Assembly (NCBI GenBank): GCA_026707665.1
Contig: JAPOWK010000114.1
Span: 62,001 to 126,000, forward strand
Source: Chloroflexota bacterium
GTDB taxonomy: Bacteria; Chloroflexota; Anaerolineae; Aggregatilineales; Phototrophicaceae
Length of the DNA: 64,000 bases
Reading direction: 5' to 3'
The notes below the pieces were generated by a model. It made no database searches. It was not told the origin of the DNA and saw only the letters and a program-made list of their open reading frames with translations. Below are positions 63,399 through 64,000 of the stretch, one piece after another (the first letter of the stretch is position 1; every line of letters begins with the position of its first letter). The position numbers were made by a program, and so were the translations under genes.

Positions 63399-64000
63399 GT
63401 GCAACAACAAAGGAAACGCCTTACCTTAGCAATTGGCATCACGCTCAGCGCTGTCTTTCTGGCGCTGGCTTTTCGTGGCTTGCGGCTGGAACAGTTCTGG
63501 AGCAGCCTCGCTGCTGTCTACCTGCCCGGGCTGCTGGCGGCGACAGCGGTCTATTGCGTTGCGGTCGTCGTCATTGCCTTGCGCTGGCAATTCTTGCTGC
63601 GCGCGCTGAAGCACGTCCCGCTGTCGGCGCTTACACAGCTGGTGTTTATCGGCTACATGGGCAACAACGTCTATCCCTTGCGCGCCGGCGAGGCGCTACG
63701 AATCCTACTCCTGCGCCGCAACCACGGCCTGCCGCTTCTGCGCTCCACAACCATCGTCGCGATCGAGCGCTTGTTTGATGGCTGCGTCATGCTGAGCTTC
63801 GTTTTGTTCAGTCTGCTGTTGATCGATATCGATTCGGATGAAATTGAGACGATCGTCAGCATTTCGGCGCCCTTATTCGCTTTGGCGCTGCTAATCGCGC
63901 TGTCGCTGGCTACAAGACCAAGTATGCTCCGGCGCGTTGTCGCCCTCGCGCTGGTCTTGCTGCCGCAGCGCATTGGCGAAGTCGTCGCCAGGTCTTCCGA
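63399..64000 (+). CDS. UPF0104/LPG-synthase-like membrane protein, N-terminal part
   Basis: A GTG start at 63399, the first possible after the in-frame TGA at 63390, opens a frame that runs off the window (200 codons seen). It encodes membrane helices at about 8-26, 38-60, 110-150 and beyond. The family motif GYMGNNVYPLRAGEALR is followed by TIVAIERLFDG, as in the lysylphosphatidylglycerol-synthase membrane domain family. Proteins of this family act in lipid flipping or transfer; the exact role cannot be told from the part seen. Confidence 0.8.
   Translation, partial: MQQQRKRLTLAIGITLSAVFLALAFRGLRLEQFWSSLAAVYLPGLLAATAVYCVAVVVIALRWQFLLRALKHVPLSALTQLVFIGYMGNNVYPLRAGEALRILLLRRNHGLPLLRSTTIVAIERLFDGCVMLSFVLFSLLLIDIDSDEIETIVSISAPLFALALLIALSLATRPSMLRRVVALALVLLPQRIGEVVARSS

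Noticed and set aside
63377..63778. A 133-codon frame at the right end
   Set aside because: It overlaps the GTG-started frame at 63399 with the clear UPF0104 motif, which is the real gene.

Overview
The window reads as a piece of a GC-rich bacterial chromosome, most likely Chloroflexota (Anaerolineae or a relative). This assignment is inferred from several features: the gene style (Thr/Pro-rich linkers after lipoprotein or membrane segments, a GldAFG/DUF4340 set, a ChlID-type chelatase), an intergenic repeat of the 'LTPRPPLPQG' type, and the protein sequences as remembered. No 16S rRNA or other decisive marker is present. Coding density is very high. I saw no tRNA, rRNA, CRISPR array, transposase or prophage.

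Layout. 1-13.5 kb: a lipoprotein, a small STAS-like protein, an ABC exporter, a nitrilase-family amidohydrolase, a peptidyl-tRNA hydrolase with a TPR-like tail, two class C beta-lactamase-fold serine hydrolases, Mfd, a YbaK-type deacylase, a small membrane protein and an EamA transporter. 13.5-31 kb (minus strand): a complete 14-subunit complex I operon, nuoA-B-C-D-E-F-(TPR gene)-G-H-I-(inverted repeat)-J-K-L-M-N, closed by a strong intrinsic terminator. 31.2-35.2 kb: rpoB alone, with its own terminator and no rpoC beside it. 35.5-41 kb: a methyltransferase, an ABC-F ATPase, a degenerate M19 dipeptidase homologue, a membrane protein and a glycosyltransferase. 41-48.7 kb (minus): the information-processing block glyQS (fused)-dnaG-rpoD-nfi. 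48.7-53.7 kb (minus): an ABC ATPase, a fused GldF-GldG permease and a DUF4340 protein. 53.8-57.4 kb: a PfkB-family sugar kinase, an FHA/transmembrane/SH3 protein and a rhodanese. 57.7-59.8 kb: a magnesium/cobalt-chelatase gene whose AAA+ and VWA halves lie in different frames across an A9 run. 59.9-64 kb: a C45 peptidase, an arginase, an alanine dehydrogenase and the start of a UPF0104/LPG-synthase-like membrane protein that runs off the window.

The most unusual points are: (1) the chelatase AAA+/VWA gene with an A9 slippery run, which probably makes both a short ChlI-like protein and a long ChlID protein by a -1 frameshift; (2) NuoJ with a roughly 250-residue extracytoplasmic insertion resembling two DUF4397-type beta repeats between TM4 and TM5, together with His/Asp-rich insertions in NuoL and an extended NuoH, suggesting a complex I with extra external surface; (3) an inverted-repeat element inside the nuo operon; (4) an M19 dipeptidase that has lost nearly all its metal ligands; and (5) a stand-alone rpoB with a perfect palindrome at its putative transcription start.
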